The notes under the pieces are model-generated. The model was not told where the DNA came from, made no database searches, and saw only the letters and a program-made list of their open reading frames with translations. A program made the position numbers and the translations under genes. Shown here in pieces: positions 18,053-26,998 of a stretch of DNA of 64,000 nt (within the stretch, counting starts at the first letter, position 1; each line of letters starts with the position of its first letter). This stretch comes from Arcobacter cloacae. Its GTDB lineage: Bacteria; Campylobacterota; Campylobacteria; Campylobacterales; Arcobacteraceae. The stretch is taken from positions 2,170,001 through 2,234,000 of the forward strand of contig NZ_CP053833.1 of the NCBI RefSeq assembly GCF_013201935.1, written 5' to 3'.

Positions 18053-18382
18053 CTATACCATTGCATTAACTTGAGCATAAAGCTCTTCATTTCTTTTTTC
18101 TAATTCATCAACTCTATTTTTTAAGTTCATGTTTTCAAGCCTTAACTCTTGTAAATCATCCCTTGCTACTTGAAGATTACCTTGATTATTTTTTAAAGTA
18201 TTAGCACTGATTTTAACTTGTTTTTCGTATCTATCTATTAAACTTTCAAGTTTTGCCATATCTTCTTGTATTATATTTTTTTCTTCATTTACTTTTTTAT
18301 ATAAAGATTTATATACGTTTGCACTAGAAAAGAAATATAATAATAATACACCAAGAACTGCTATCAATAAAAAATTTTCCAA
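18053..18382 (-). CDS. Small single-pass coiled-coil membrane protein
   Basis: A 109-residue protein starting at a TTG with an AGGA ribosome-binding site. Residues 3-20 form a transmembrane helix (FLLIAVLGVLLLYFFSS) and residues 25-107 are a continuous heptad-rich coiled coil (for example LQELRLENMNLKNRVDELEK). I do not recognise a family; the shape resembles FtsB/FtsL- or Mnd-type spacers. It is encoded between flgE's terminator and the secreted TPR gene, so it is probably co-expressed with the latter. Topology (short N-in tail) would place the coil in the periplasm or cytoplasm; I cannot decide. Confidence 0.55.
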   Translation of the reverse strand: MENFLLIAVLGVLLLYFFSSANVYKSLYKKVNEEKNIIQEDMAKLESLIDRYEKQVKISANTLKNNQGNLQVARDDLQELRLENMNLKNRVDELEKRNEELYAQVNAMV

Positions 18383-18401
18383 ATTTATCCTACCAAAAAT
18401 A

Positions 18402-18429
18402 AAGTAGAGTAAAAAGTTTTACTCTACTT
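18402..18429 (-). terminator. Terminator downstream of flgE
   Basis: A perfect 13-bp inverted repeat (arms 18402-18414 and 18417-18429; arm AAGTAGAGTAAAA) with a two-base centre, effectively a hairpin with a slightly larger loop. On the minus strand it is followed by TATTTTTGG. It lies just after the flgE stop and about 20 bases before the next gene, so that gene either depends on read-through or has its own promoter inside the hairpin region. Confidence 0.75.
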
Positions 18430-18435
18430 ATTAAG

Positions 18436-20535
18436 TTATCTTTTAAGATTTATTAAAGTATTCAATAACTCATCTGATGTTGTTATTGATTTTGCATTTG
18501 CTTCAAATGCTCTTTGAAATACCATTAAGTTTACTAAACTTTCACTTAAATCTGCCGTACTTAGTTCTAATGTTTTAGCTTCTACTTTTGCAGTTTTATT
18601 ATTATTTAGATTATAAATTGGGTCACCTGATTCATTTGTTTTTCCAAGTAGGTTATCTCCCATTGGATTTAATCCTCTATTATTATTAAACACTGCAATT
18701 GCAACTTGTCCTATTGCAAACTCAGCTCCATCTTGTTTCATAGTAATTAATCCTGTACTATCTACAGAAAATTCTCCAAATGCTGAATCTGAAATCCCTA
18801 AAGTATCAAGTCTTAATTGTAAACTTCCTTTTGATGCTGTTTGATCTACTTTATTTACTATTTCTATAAATTCAGCACCTGCTCCTTTTCTTCCTGAATA
18901 GTTTGCATTAACATCTATTGGTGTTAAAGTTCCTGCATTATCATATTTCATTGATCCTGTAAATTCAACATCATAATTTGAATTTAAAGTATTAACTACT
19001 AAATTACCATTAACATTTCTTGCTTCAACATATTTAGCTAATTCAGCATTTGAATTTATACCTGTTACTAAATCATCTACCGAAGCTACAGGAGTAATAT
19101 TTATATATGCAGGATCATATAGTGGAGCTCCTAAGTTTGGAACAGGGATAACTTTTCCTATTTCCTTATCATAAATAGTAATACCATAATTAAAATCTGT
19201 AGCTGTTCCTAATTTCAAATCTGTAGGAGTATATACATCTTGCTGTTTACCTGTTATAAGTTTTGATAAAGCATCTCTTGATGTTTCAAGAGCTGCAATT
19301 CCTGAACCTTTTTGTGCAAATGAAGTTGTTTGGAAATTCCCTTGTATTGTTGTATTCCCAGATACTTCTGCCACTTCTGATATAGTAAACTCTTTTCCAG
19401 GAATTAATGATCTTATTTGCATTATTCCTTTTAACATATCAGCATTATTGGTAGAGTCAATATATGTTGTTGTGGTATTAAATGTATCATTTTTTGTAGA
19501 ATCCACAGCCATAGTTGCTACAAGCCCTGGTATTTGTGATATCTTATCTGACAATGCTTTATATGTAGCTATTTTACTTGCTGCCTTATCATATGCTGCT
19601 ATCCAGGCTTCATAAGCTGGTGTTGTAGGAGATGGCGCTGGAATTAATGTCGCTGGATCGACTAATCCATTATCAGTTCGCTCAGCTGCAGATAATGAAT
19701 TCCATAAATCTTCTCTAAAACCTTGGCCAGAACTTGTTAATAAAAAATTTTGTGATATTTTATTTCCATTTATATATACATAAATTTGATCACCATCTTT
19801 ACTTATTACTGATTCATTACCTGATTTAAAATTTATCTGTGATATTTGAGATATAGATGTTGCTGAAGAAGCATCTGGTTCATCTTTTAATTTTTGTAAC
19901 CAAAAAGTATAATCTTTTATTGCTTCTTCTACATCTGATATTTTTGAAGATTTTGTTTTAGAACCATCTCCACTAAATATACTTGTTGCATCTGATTTTG
20001 CACTTGTTGTGTAATCAGTAGCTTTTGCGGTAATTGTTTCTACGTATGTTCCATGTCTTATTATTTTTGAACCTAATAATTTATTATAATTAGTATTAAA
20101 AACTGAAACATTTGGATTTGTACTTGTTACATCATTTTGACTATCAATGGGAGTCATCATCCACCCTTGCACTTCATTTCCAGCAGCATCTTGAAGGGTT
20201 CCATTATCACCCATCCTAAAATTTCCTGCTCTTGTATAAAGTGTCTCCGATGCTCCTGAATTTCTTGTATTTACTACAGTAAAAAATCCATCTCCACTAA
20301 GTGCCATATCATAATTTACACCTGTTAATTTCAAATTTCCTTGAGTATAAAGTTTTTCTGCATCAAGTATTTTAGAACCTTTTCCTATTCTATCTTGATA
20401 CATTTGATCTGCAAATGATATTCTTGAGGCTTTATATCCTACTGTATTTACGTTTGCTATATTATTTGACTCATTATCTAAAGCTTGTTGTTGAGATGAC
20501 AATCCTGAAATCCCTGTCCATAGTGCTCCAATCAT
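18436..20535 (-). CDS. flgE: Flagellar hook protein FlgE
   Basis: FlgE polymerises into the hook, the universal joint between rod and filament. The 699-residue product is long, as is typical for Campylobacterota hooks. It has the rod/hook N-terminal motif (LSSQQQALDNESNNIANVNT followed by VGYKASRISF), a large variable centre, and the C-terminal helix ESLVNLMVFQRAFEANAKSI. It is separated from the upstream paralogue by 74 bases containing an inverted repeat and is followed by a strong terminator, so hook production may be set apart from its neighbours. At 699 residues it is the better candidate for the structural hook. Confidence 0.9.
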   Translation of the reverse strand: MIGALWTGISGLSSQQQALDNESNNIANVNTVGYKASRISFADQMYQDRIGKGSKILDAEKLYTQGNLKLTGVNYDMALSGDGFFTVVNTRNSGASETLYTRAGNFRMGDNGTLQDAAGNEVQGWMMTPIDSQNDVTSTNPNVSVFNTNYNKLLGSKIIRHGTYVETITAKATDYTTSAKSDATSIFSGDGSKTKSSKISDVEEAIKDYTFWLQKLKDEPDASSATSISQISQINFKSGNESVISKDGDQIYVYINGNKISQNFLLTSSGQGFREDLWNSLSAAERTDNGLVDPATLIPAPSPTTPAYEAWIAAYDKAASKIATYKALSDKISQIPGLVATMAVDSTKNDTFNTTTTYIDSTNNADMLKGIMQIRSLIPGKEFTISEVAEVSGNTTIQGNFQTTSFAQKGSGIAALETSRDALSKLITGKQQDVYTPTDLKLGTATDFNYGITIYDKEIGKVIPVPNLGAPLYDPAYINITPVASVDDLVTGINSNAELAKYVEARNVNGNLVVNTLNSNYDVEFTGSMKYDNAGTLTPIDVNANYSGRKGAGAEFIEIVNKVDQTASKGSLQLRLDTLGISDSAFGEFSVDSTGLITMKQDGAEFAIGQVAIAVFNNNRGLNPMGDNLLGKTNESGDPIYNLNNNKTAKVEAKTLELSTADLSESLVNLMVFQRAFEANAKSITTSDELLNTLINLKR

Positions 20536-20559
20536 GATTCGTCCTTTATTTTAAGGTTT

Positions 20560-20608
20560 ATGAACTTATGTTCATACGTTAATATTAGAATAATATTAAA
20601 ATATGAAC
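20560..20608. promoter_or_regulatory. ATGAAC inverted repeat plus third half-site upstream of flgE
   Basis: In the 74-base gap between flgE2 and flgE there is a perfect inverted repeat ATGAAC-TTAT-GTTCAT (20560-20575) and another ATGAAC at 20603-20608. The region between is very AT-rich with several -10-like hexamers. The layout suggests an operator or a mRNA hairpin in the flgE leader. No regulator is known to me for this motif. Confidence 0.4.
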
Positions 20609-20609
20609 A

Positions 20610-22112
20610 CTACTTCTTTAATTGTATTGCTGTTTGTAACATCTCATCAGATGTCGTTACAGATTTTGAATTTGCTTCAAAAGCTTTTTGATATATCATT
20701 AATGCGGTTAAACTATTTGCTAAATTTGCTCTACTTTGTTCTAATGAATTACTAACTAATTTATTTAAACCATTAGCATTTGAAACATCTCCAGCATCCT
20801 TTCTCCAAGAATATAAATTATTACCTTGAGGATCTAATCCTTGTTCATTTACAAAACTTGCCGTTTGAAGTTTCCCTACAACAAATTTATTTTCACCATC
20901 TTTAATATAAATAATTCCATCTGAAATTTCCATATCTGTTGAAGATTTATTAGATATTCCCAATTTTAAAAGATTTAACTGAATATTACTTAAATCTAAA
21001 TTACCATTTCTTTCACTCTCTAAAGATACATTATTGGTAATTTCCAAAAGATCTGCATTTGCTCTTTGTAAACCATTTTTCAGAGCTTCTCTTGCACTTT
21101 CAACCATTGCAAGTCCAGAACCTGTTCTTGCTGTTTCAATATTTGATATTCTTAAATCTAAATTTTCATTATTTACATAAGCCTCATTAATTTTTACCTC
21201 TTTACCTGTAACCAAAGAATCTATATTCAAGATTCCTGTATTTGTATCTATTGAAGATGTAAGTCCAGCAATATTTGATATTTTGTCAGAAAAAGCTTTT
21301 AAAGTTCCCTCTAAACCTAATTTAGGATCAAAATTTTGTAAAATCTGATTTCCATTAATATTTATTTTTATATAGTTATTTTCGTTTTGAAGATTACTTA
21401 TAGCACTTGAAAAATCAATTTGTGTTTTTTGAGCTAAAGATGAAATAGAATCTGCAGTAGAATTTAAAGAATACTCTTTTAATTTATTTTTATAATCCAA
21501 AATTAAAGCATCTATATCATTTATTTTAGAAGATTTAGTCTTATAATTATTTCCACTTTGAGTTAACTCATCATTTTTTGCAGTTGTTTTATAATCTGTT
21601 GCTTTTGCATTTATTGTCTGTAAATTATTTAAATTTCCAATGTTTTGACTTGCTATAAAATTAATAAAACTATTGTCAAACTGAGTAGTTCCGTTTGTAC
21701 TATTTACTGTTTTTGTACTAACTAATCCCATAACATCCATATTGCCTTGAGTTTGTAAAAAACCATTCTCTGCAACTTTGAAATTTCCAGCTCTTGTATA
21801 ATAAGTTTCAGGTTGACCTTTTGAATTTATATTTTGAACTACAAAATACCCTTTACCTTCAATTGCAACATCATAAGGACTAGAAGTTAATTTTATTCCA
21901 CCTTGTTGATACATTGCTTTATCTACTGTTGCAACTGAAGTACCTTTTCCATATGAAGTAGATATGTTATTTGAATACATTAAATCAGCAAAATTTATTA
22001 CATCTTCTTTATATCCAACTGTATTTACATTAGAACTGTTATTAGATTCTACACTTAAAGCTTTTTCGAAGCTATTAAGTCCTGTAATTCCATTCCATAA
22101 TCCACTTATCAT
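20610..22112 (-). CDS. FlgE2, second hook-family protein next to flgD
   Basis: A 500-residue paralogue of FlgE. It shares the N-terminal motif (ALSVESNNSSNVNTVGYKED) and the C-terminal helix (IYQKAFEANSKSVTTSDEML). It also shares an internal block with FlgE: KATDYKTTAKNDE and YKTKSSKINDIDALI here versus KATDYTTSAKSDA and KTKSSKISDVEEAI there. H. pylori likewise has a second hook-like gene (flgE2) beside flgD. Candidate roles are a hook variant, a hook base or cap-proximal segment. It is 10 bases after flgD. Confidence 0.8.
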   Translation of the reverse strand: MISGLWNGITGLNSFEKALSVESNNSSNVNTVGYKEDVINFADLMYSNNISTSYGKGTSVATVDKAMYQQGGIKLTSSPYDVAIEGKGYFVVQNINSKGQPETYYTRAGNFKVAENGFLQTQGNMDVMGLVSTKTVNSTNGTTQFDNSFINFIASQNIGNLNNLQTINAKATDYKTTAKNDELTQSGNNYKTKSSKINDIDALILDYKNKLKEYSLNSTADSISSLAQKTQIDFSSAISNLQNENNYIKININGNQILQNFDPKLGLEGTLKAFSDKISNIAGLTSSIDTNTGILNIDSLVTGKEVKINEAYVNNENLDLRISNIETARTGSGLAMVESAREALKNGLQRANADLLEITNNVSLESERNGNLDLSNIQLNLLKLGISNKSSTDMEISDGIIYIKDGENKFVVGKLQTASFVNEQGLDPQGNNLYSWRKDAGDVSNANGLNKLVSNSLEQSRANLANSLTALMIYQKAFEANSKSVTTSDEMLQTAIQLKK

Positions 22113-22121
22113 GACTATTCC

Positions 22122-22802
22122 TTAAAATATTTTTGTTATTGAAGAAAAAGGTAAGGTTGTTAGTAAATCAGAATAAACAGCTGTTGTAACACCTGCCAAA
22201 GCATATTTATGATCTGTGATTTTCTCATTATTTTCATCAAGTATCGTTAATTTCCCATCACTAACTAATGGAGTTCCTGGAGCTGTTAAAACTAGTTTCT
22301 TACCCGTTTTGTTTCCATTTTCATCTAAAATCTCTCCATTTAAATCATAATCGACTATTTTGTTTTTTGTTGCATCAGATGGATCTTGAAGAACAATCCT
22401 ATCTTCTAGATACAATATTTGTTGTGCTTTTACTTGTATTTCACCATTTACATTTTCTATAGATCTAACTGTATAAGCCTTTGTAACTCCATCTTCTCCA
22501 ATATTTCCATCTTCAATATTTTTACCAATAATTCCTGTTGCATTTGATAATGCTGTTTGCGTAAATGCTGTTTGCATAGACTGCATAGCTTTCATCATCT
22601 CTTGATTAGTGGCAATTGTTGACATTTGCATTTGAGTTGAAAGCATTTTTGCTGAATCCATAGGTTTTGTTGGATCTTGCAATTTTAACTCTTGAATCAT
22701 TAACTTTAAAAAATCATTATTTGTTAATTGATCATTACTAATTGCTGATGTATAAGTATTTCCATCAACTCCAACATTTGTATTAACTTGAATATCTGCC
22801 AT
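22122..22802 (-). CDS. flgD: Hook assembly scaffold protein FlgD
   Basis: FlgD caps the growing hook and is discarded when the hook is complete. The 226-residue product has the conserved N-terminal half (LTNNDFLKLMIQELKLQDPT then MDSAKMLSTQMQMSTIA), which contains the diagnostic 'DFL.LL..QL..QDP..P.....F...L.QfS..e' pattern, and a beta-rich C-terminal half for the Ig/tudor-like domains. It lies 9 bases after fliN and directly before the hook paralogue. Confidence 0.93.
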   Translation of the reverse strand: MADIQVNTNVGVDGNTYTSAISNDQLTNNDFLKLMIQELKLQDPTKPMDSAKMLSTQMQMSTIATNQEMMKAMQSMQTAFTQTALSNATGIIGKNIEDGNIGEDGVTKAYTVRSIENVNGEIQVKAQQILYLEDRIVLQDPSDATKNKIVDYDLNGEILDENGNKTGKKLVLTAPGTPLVSDGKLTILDENNEKITDHKYALAGVTTAVYSDLLTTLPFSSITKIF

Positions 22803-22811
22803 TTTTAACTC

Positions 22812-23099
22812 CTAAATCATATGTTCTTCAAAGAAATATCTAACCACATTATCTGAGTCCATAGAATCTTGAACCCTAACAGCTAACTTATCATCTATTA
22901 CTATAATATCACCTGTTCCTATAATCCTAGTATTAACATAGATTTCCCCTCCAGAACCAGCAGGTTTATGTAAAGAAATTATATCACCTTCACTAAGTTT
23001 AAGAAATTCAGAAATAGTTATGTTTGTATAACCTAGCATTACATCTACAACTATCTCTGTATCAACTAATAAATCATAATCTCTTTCACTAATTTCCAT
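22812..23099 (-). CDS. fliN: Flagellar C-ring protein FliN
   Basis: FliN forms the bottom of the C-ring and docks FliH. The 95-residue product is a single SpoA domain: DTEIVVDVMLGYTNITISEF, LSEGDIISLHKPAGSG, EIYVNTRIIGTGDIIVIDDK, LAVRV. It is a separate protein from the FliN-like domain in FliY at 15 kb. It begins a transcription unit (own -10 box) leading into flgD and flgE2. Confidence 0.92.
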   Translation of the reverse strand: MEISERDYDLLVDTEIVVDVMLGYTNITISEFLKLSEGDIISLHKPAGSGGEIYVNTRIIGTGDIIVIDDKLAVRVQDSMDSDNVVRYFFEEHMI

Positions 23100-23127
23100 T
23101 TAAATACTTTTCAAATTATTTTGATAA

Positions 23128-23136
23128 ATTATATCA
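23128..23136 (-). promoter_or_regulatory. Extended -10 promoter upstream of fliN
   Basis: The minus strand reads TGATATAAT, a perfect -10 hexamer (23128-23133) with the TGn extension, about 30 bases upstream of the fliN ATG, inside a 75-base intergenic gap after fliH. No good -35 is seen. Confidence 0.65.
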
Positions 23137-23174
23137 TAAAGTTATGCTATTTTTATTAAGTATTAATTTTTATA

Positions 23175-23834
23175 CTAAATAACTAAATCCAATGATTCAA
23201 GCATAGAAGCTACTTTTGCTTCAATGTTACCATCAAAATTTCCAAGGTCACTTGCTATTACAACTCCACCTGCAACTACATTTGCATCCTTATGTAATTC
23301 TATAAAAGGTTCTAAATTTAACTGTGACTTTAATATTTCATAATCTTTAGGATTAAGATGTATTTGGATTTTTGAAGCTGTTTTTATTTTTTCAAGAAGA
23401 TGACTAATTGTTTGTTTTGCAATTTTTGCTGAATTTTCACCAACTTCAATACTTATTACTTTTTGAGCAATTGCTATTGAAGTTTTTAATAATTTAGTTT
23501 CCATTTGAAATGTAGCTTGTTCAAAGAAAGCTGCATAATGCTTCAAATCTCTTATAGCTTGAACAACTTGAGCATCAATATCTCTACCTTTTACTCCATC
23601 ATTTTCAATATTAGTTACTTTTTGTGCTATTTCATTTAATTTAGAGCTTAAATTTCTAACTTCAACCAATAAAGGATCTGTTCGTCCATTAATTTCTCTA
23701 TCATCTAAAATTGCAGTTGAATTTGTAATGTTGTTTGTTTCTGGTTGCGTGTTAATAAAATTGCCCAATTCATACTTTTGAATATTATCATTTTTACTAA
23801 TTACTTTTGCACTAGAATATACATTATCAGCCAT
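23175..23834 (-). CDS. fliH: Flagellar assembly protein FliH
   Basis: FliH dimers bind FliI and tether it to FliN at the C-ring, acting as a stator stalk for the export ATPase. The 219-residue product has an unstructured N terminus, a helical middle (about 60-130) and a C-terminal FliH/V-ATPase E-subunit-like domain, shown by HLLEKIKTASKIQIHLNPKD and VVAGGVVIASDLGNFDGNIE. The last stretch corresponds to the 'l..GG..iet..g.iDas...rl' signature. Its start shares one base with the end of fliG. Confidence 0.88.
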   Translation of the reverse strand: MADNVYSSAKVISKNDNIQKYELGNFINTQPETNNITNSTAILDDREINGRTDPLLVEVRNLSSKLNEIAQKVTNIENDGVKGRDIDAQVVQAIRDLKHYAAFFEQATFQMETKLLKTSIAIAQKVISIEVGENSAKIAKQTISHLLEKIKTASKIQIHLNPKDYEILKSQLNLEPFIELHKDANVVAGGVVIASDLGNFDGNIEAKVASMLESLDLVI

Positions 23835-24844
23835 TAATTACTCTCTCTATCAATGATTCCATCTTCTATCATTTTTTGTGCAACATCAAGCATTTTTCTT
23901 TGTGCAGCTTCAATATCTTTTATTTTTACTTTATTTAACATCTCAAACTCTTCTTTAAATCTATCTCTTGCTCTTTGAGACATTGCACCTGTTACTTTTT
24001 CCATATCTTCTTCAGTAGCATTTTTCATAGCAACTACAACATCAACTGTTTCTACATTTTGAAGAATTTTCATAATATATTCTGTATCTAAGTTTAATAA
24101 ATCTTCAAAAACAAACATATTTTCTTTAATTTTTGTTGCTAAGGTTGTATCTATACCATTGATATTTTTTAAGATATCCTGAGCTTTTGGACCTAGTTTA
24201 TTTAGCATATCAGCAACAACCCTTACTCCACCAACATCGATAATAGAAGATAATAAAGACTCTAATTTCTTTTCTAAAACTGATGATATTGTTCTTACAA
24301 CATCAGGAGAAACGTCTTTTATTGTTGCAATTTGAATAGTTACTTTAACTCTAATCTCTTCATCTAATTGCATTAATACTTCTGATGATTTAGAAGGATC
24401 CATATGCGATAAAATAACAGCTATTGTATGTGGAGATTCATCTTTTATAAAATCACTTAATTGTTTTGGATTAATCCCATCTAAATAAGAAAAAGCTTGA
24501 GAAGCTAGTTTCATTCTAGATAATTTAGCTAAAACCTCATCTGCTTCAGCTTTTCCTAAAGATTTGTATAAAATATCTCTAGCAAAATCATACCCACCCG
24601 AGCTAATAAATGTTTTAGATCTTGTGTATAAATGAAATTCCTCTAATATTGCTAAAGAAACATCTTTATTTATTGATGAAATCATAGTTATCGCAGTTGA
24701 AATATTTTCAACCACATCTTTTGGTAAATGTTGAAATATTTTTACAGTCGATTCTTCCCCTATTAATACAAAAAATCTTGCAACTTTTTCCATCATTGAC
24801 ATTCCTTTTAGAACATCATTCTCTTTTATATTAGATTCTGCCAT
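23834..24844 (-). CDS. fliG: Flagellar motor switch protein FliG
   Basis: FliG is the C-ring protein that contacts MotA and generates torque. The 336-residue product shows the FliG domains in order: an N-terminal domain (about 10-100), the middle domain with ESPHTIAVILSHMDPSKSSE containing the 'EHPQ'-like site (here ESPH), and the C-terminal torque domain (KIKENMFVFEDLLNLD and EDMEKVTGAMSQRARDRFKE). The length matches FliG. It lies 14 bases after fliF in the usual fliF-fliG-fliH order. Confidence 0.96.
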   Translation of the reverse strand: MAESNIKENDVLKGMSMMEKVARFFVLIGEESTVKIFQHLPKDVVENISTAITMISSINKDVSLAILEEFHLYTRSKTFISSGGYDFARDILYKSLGKAEADEVLAKLSRMKLASQAFSYLDGINPKQLSDFIKDESPHTIAVILSHMDPSKSSEVLMQLDEEIRVKVTIQIATIKDVSPDVVRTISSVLEKKLESLLSSIIDVGGVRVVADMLNKLGPKAQDILKNINGIDTTLATKIKENMFVFEDLLNLDTEYIMKILQNVETVDVVVAMKNATEEDMEKVTGAMSQRARDRFKEEFEMLNKVKIKDIEAAQRKMLDVAQKMIEDGIIDRESN

Positions 24845-24858
24845 TTATTAGCCCTTTT

Positions 24859-26577
24859 CTATTTAAAACTACTATTTCCTTCACTTAATAATAACTCTAT
24901 CATTCTAGCAATTTCTGCTGGATTATTATTTATTTCTCTGTCTAATTCTTCTATAAATATTTCATATCTTGCTGCTGATTCTTCGTCCAAACCATCAATA
25001 TTATTTAATATCTGACTTTTAACTTTTGATTTAAGCCTTCCTTGAGCTGTACTTGCATCAAACTCATTTTCATAATCAGTTAACATATCATTTACAAGAT
25101 TTTCATCATTTATATCAACTTTTTGTTTTGTTCCATCACCTAAAATTACTATTTCATTTGATGCAATAAATTTTTTATAAAAAATAAATAATAACACTGC
25201 GGCAATTAAATATTGAATATACTCACTAAAATCTTTAATTATTGATTTAACCATAGAAATAGTATCTACAGGTTCATCAGATATAACAACTACATTACCA
25301 TCTTTATCGACTGTTTGTGCAATTTGTTCAATTGGCTTAACCCCTATAAATTTAAAATCTTTTACAGTGATTTTATCTCCTCTTGCTTGATCATAACCTA
25401 TTGTATCTTGTATTACTGATTCTAAAGAAGCAATAAATTCATCTTTATTTTGCACATCTTTTAATACAGAGTCATCAAAAGTAACAGCCGCAGTAATTCT
25501 TTTTATATTAGTATAATTATTATCTTTTTGACTTATTACTTTTTTAGAAATTTCATAATTTGTTACAGTATTAGTTCCTTCACTGTTTGAAGCAATATTA
25601 GAATTTCCATTACCATTATTTGGTGTTTGAATATTATTATCAACACCAGCAACACCTCCTGCATTATTTGGCATTCCTTGTGATGCTGAAGTATTTTCAA
25701 TTACTTGCTGTGAACGGATACTTCCTTCTGGATTATAAATCTCTTCTTCAATATCTTTTTTAACAAAATCTAGGGAAACAGTTACTTTAGCTACAACTCT
25801 TCCAACTCCAACAAAAGGTTCTAAAAGAGCAACTATTTTTTTTGAATAATCTTCTTCTAAATTCTCTTTAAATTTATTTTGCGTTGTAGATTTTTGATTA
25901 TTTATATCATCAGCTGACATTTGAAGTAAACTTCCATCTTGATCAATAAGCTGTATGTTTTCTTCTTTTAAATCAGGAACAGCTGAAGCTATAAAATTTT
26001 TAATTCCATCTATTTGTTTTTGCGTTAAAAAAATCCCAGGCTTAAGAGATAAAACAGCTGAAGCTGTAGTATCAGCTTTTTTTTCAGTAAATATTGTATC
26101 TTTTGGAATAGCTATTTTAACACTTGCTCTTAAAACACCTGTTAAAGATTCTAAAGAACGAGATAATTCACCTTCTAATGCTCTTAAATACTTAACTTTA
26201 TTTTCAAAATTTGTAGTACCTAGTGATGATTTCTCAAATATCTCCCAACCAACGTGCTTACTTGTTGCTGCTTCACTTGTAACAAGTTTTATCTTAGCTA
26301 TATTTATAAACTCTTTAGAAGTCTTTAACGTAAGATTATTACCTGTTCCTACAACAGCAAACTGTATTCCTGCAGCTTCCAATTCATCACTTGCAAGCAT
26401 TACTTGTGATTTAGTTAAATTTGAAGCAATTGTATAGTTTAATTTTTTATCTTCTGCTTTTATACTTGAATAAATCAATAAACCAACTAATAAAATAAAT
26501 AATAGAGAAAAACCACCTATTATAACAGCTCTTTGAGCTGTATTTAAATTATTTATAAACTTTAGAAGTTGATCCAT
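24859..26577 (-). CDS. fliF: Flagellar MS-ring protein FliF
   Basis: FliF builds the MS ring that nucleates the basal body. The 572-residue product has an N-terminal transmembrane helix (about 16-36), two ring-building motifs including the YscJ-like domain (LTKSQVMLASDELEAAGIQF, then RALEGELSRSLESLTGVLRA), a low-complexity Asn/Gly loop (about 295-330), a second transmembrane helix (about 451-467) and a cytoplasmic FliG-binding tail ending in an acidic/helical peptide. Length is standard. It lies 16 bases after flgB. Confidence 0.96.
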   Translation of the reverse strand: MDQLLKFINNLNTAQRAVIIGGFSLLFILLVGLLIYSSIKAEDKKLNYTIASNLTKSQVMLASDELEAAGIQFAVVGTGNNLTLKTSKEFINIAKIKLVTSEAATSKHVGWEIFEKSSLGTTNFENKVKYLRALEGELSRSLESLTGVLRASVKIAIPKDTIFTEKKADTTASAVLSLKPGIFLTQKQIDGIKNFIASAVPDLKEENIQLIDQDGSLLQMSADDINNQKSTTQNKFKENLEEDYSKKIVALLEPFVGVGRVVAKVTVSLDFVKKDIEEEIYNPEGSIRSQQVIENTSASQGMPNNAGGVAGVDNNIQTPNNGNGNSNIASNSEGTNTVTNYEISKKVISQKDNNYTNIKRITAAVTFDDSVLKDVQNKDEFIASLESVIQDTIGYDQARGDKITVKDFKFIGVKPIEQIAQTVDKDGNVVVISDEPVDTISMVKSIIKDFSEYIQYLIAAVLLFIFYKKFIASNEIVILGDGTKQKVDINDENLVNDMLTDYENEFDASTAQGRLKSKVKSQILNNIDGLDEESAARYEIFIEELDREINNNPAEIARMIELLLSEGNSSFK

Positions 26578-26593
26578 TAAATTGTTATCCTAA

Positions 26594-26998
26594 TTAATTT
26601 TTTGCAGAAGATTCAATTACCGATCTAAATAATCTTGAATCTCTTTTTATAGATGATTGTATTGCATCAAATATTATTTTATTTTTAGCTTGTTCGCTCA
26701 TTTGACTATCTAAATTTACATTATTACCATCATTTTGCTCTTGTAAATTCTGAACCTGAACCAATTTAGGATTTATATTATTTAATCCATTATTAGCTGA
26801 TGATATATGCCTAAAATTCGTCTGATTTAGTGCTAAAGTATTTCTATTTGAATTATCAAGTTCATGTTCAAATACTAAATCTTTTGTTTTATAATTTGGT
26901 GTGTTTATATTTGCAATATTACTTGATATAACTTTTTGTCTTTCACCTCTAAAATTCAATTGTTCAAAAAGTTTATTAGTTATACTACTTGCTTCCAT
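26594..26998 (-). CDS. flgB: Flagellar proximal rod protein FlgB
   Basis: FlgB is a proximal rod subunit. The 134-residue product has the rod motif QKVISSNIANINTPNYKTKD near the N terminus, preceded by LFEQLNFRGERQ, and a C-terminal helix (NKIIFDAIQSSIKRDSRLFR) that differs from the axial 'FEANAK' type, as expected for FlgB. It shares one base with the end of the upstream flgF-type gene. Confidence 0.92.
   Translation of the reverse strand: MEASSITNKLFEQLNFRGERQKVISSNIANINTPNYKTKDLVFEHELDNSNRNTLALNQTNFRHISSANNGLNNINPKLVQVQNLQEQNDGNNVNLDSQMSEQAKNKIIFDAIQSSIKRDSRLFRSVIESSAKN

Noticed and set aside
25955-26437. 160-codon plus-strand open frame
   Set aside because: It lies wholly opposite fliF, a secure gene, and its translation has no recognisable features; it is an antisense shadow.
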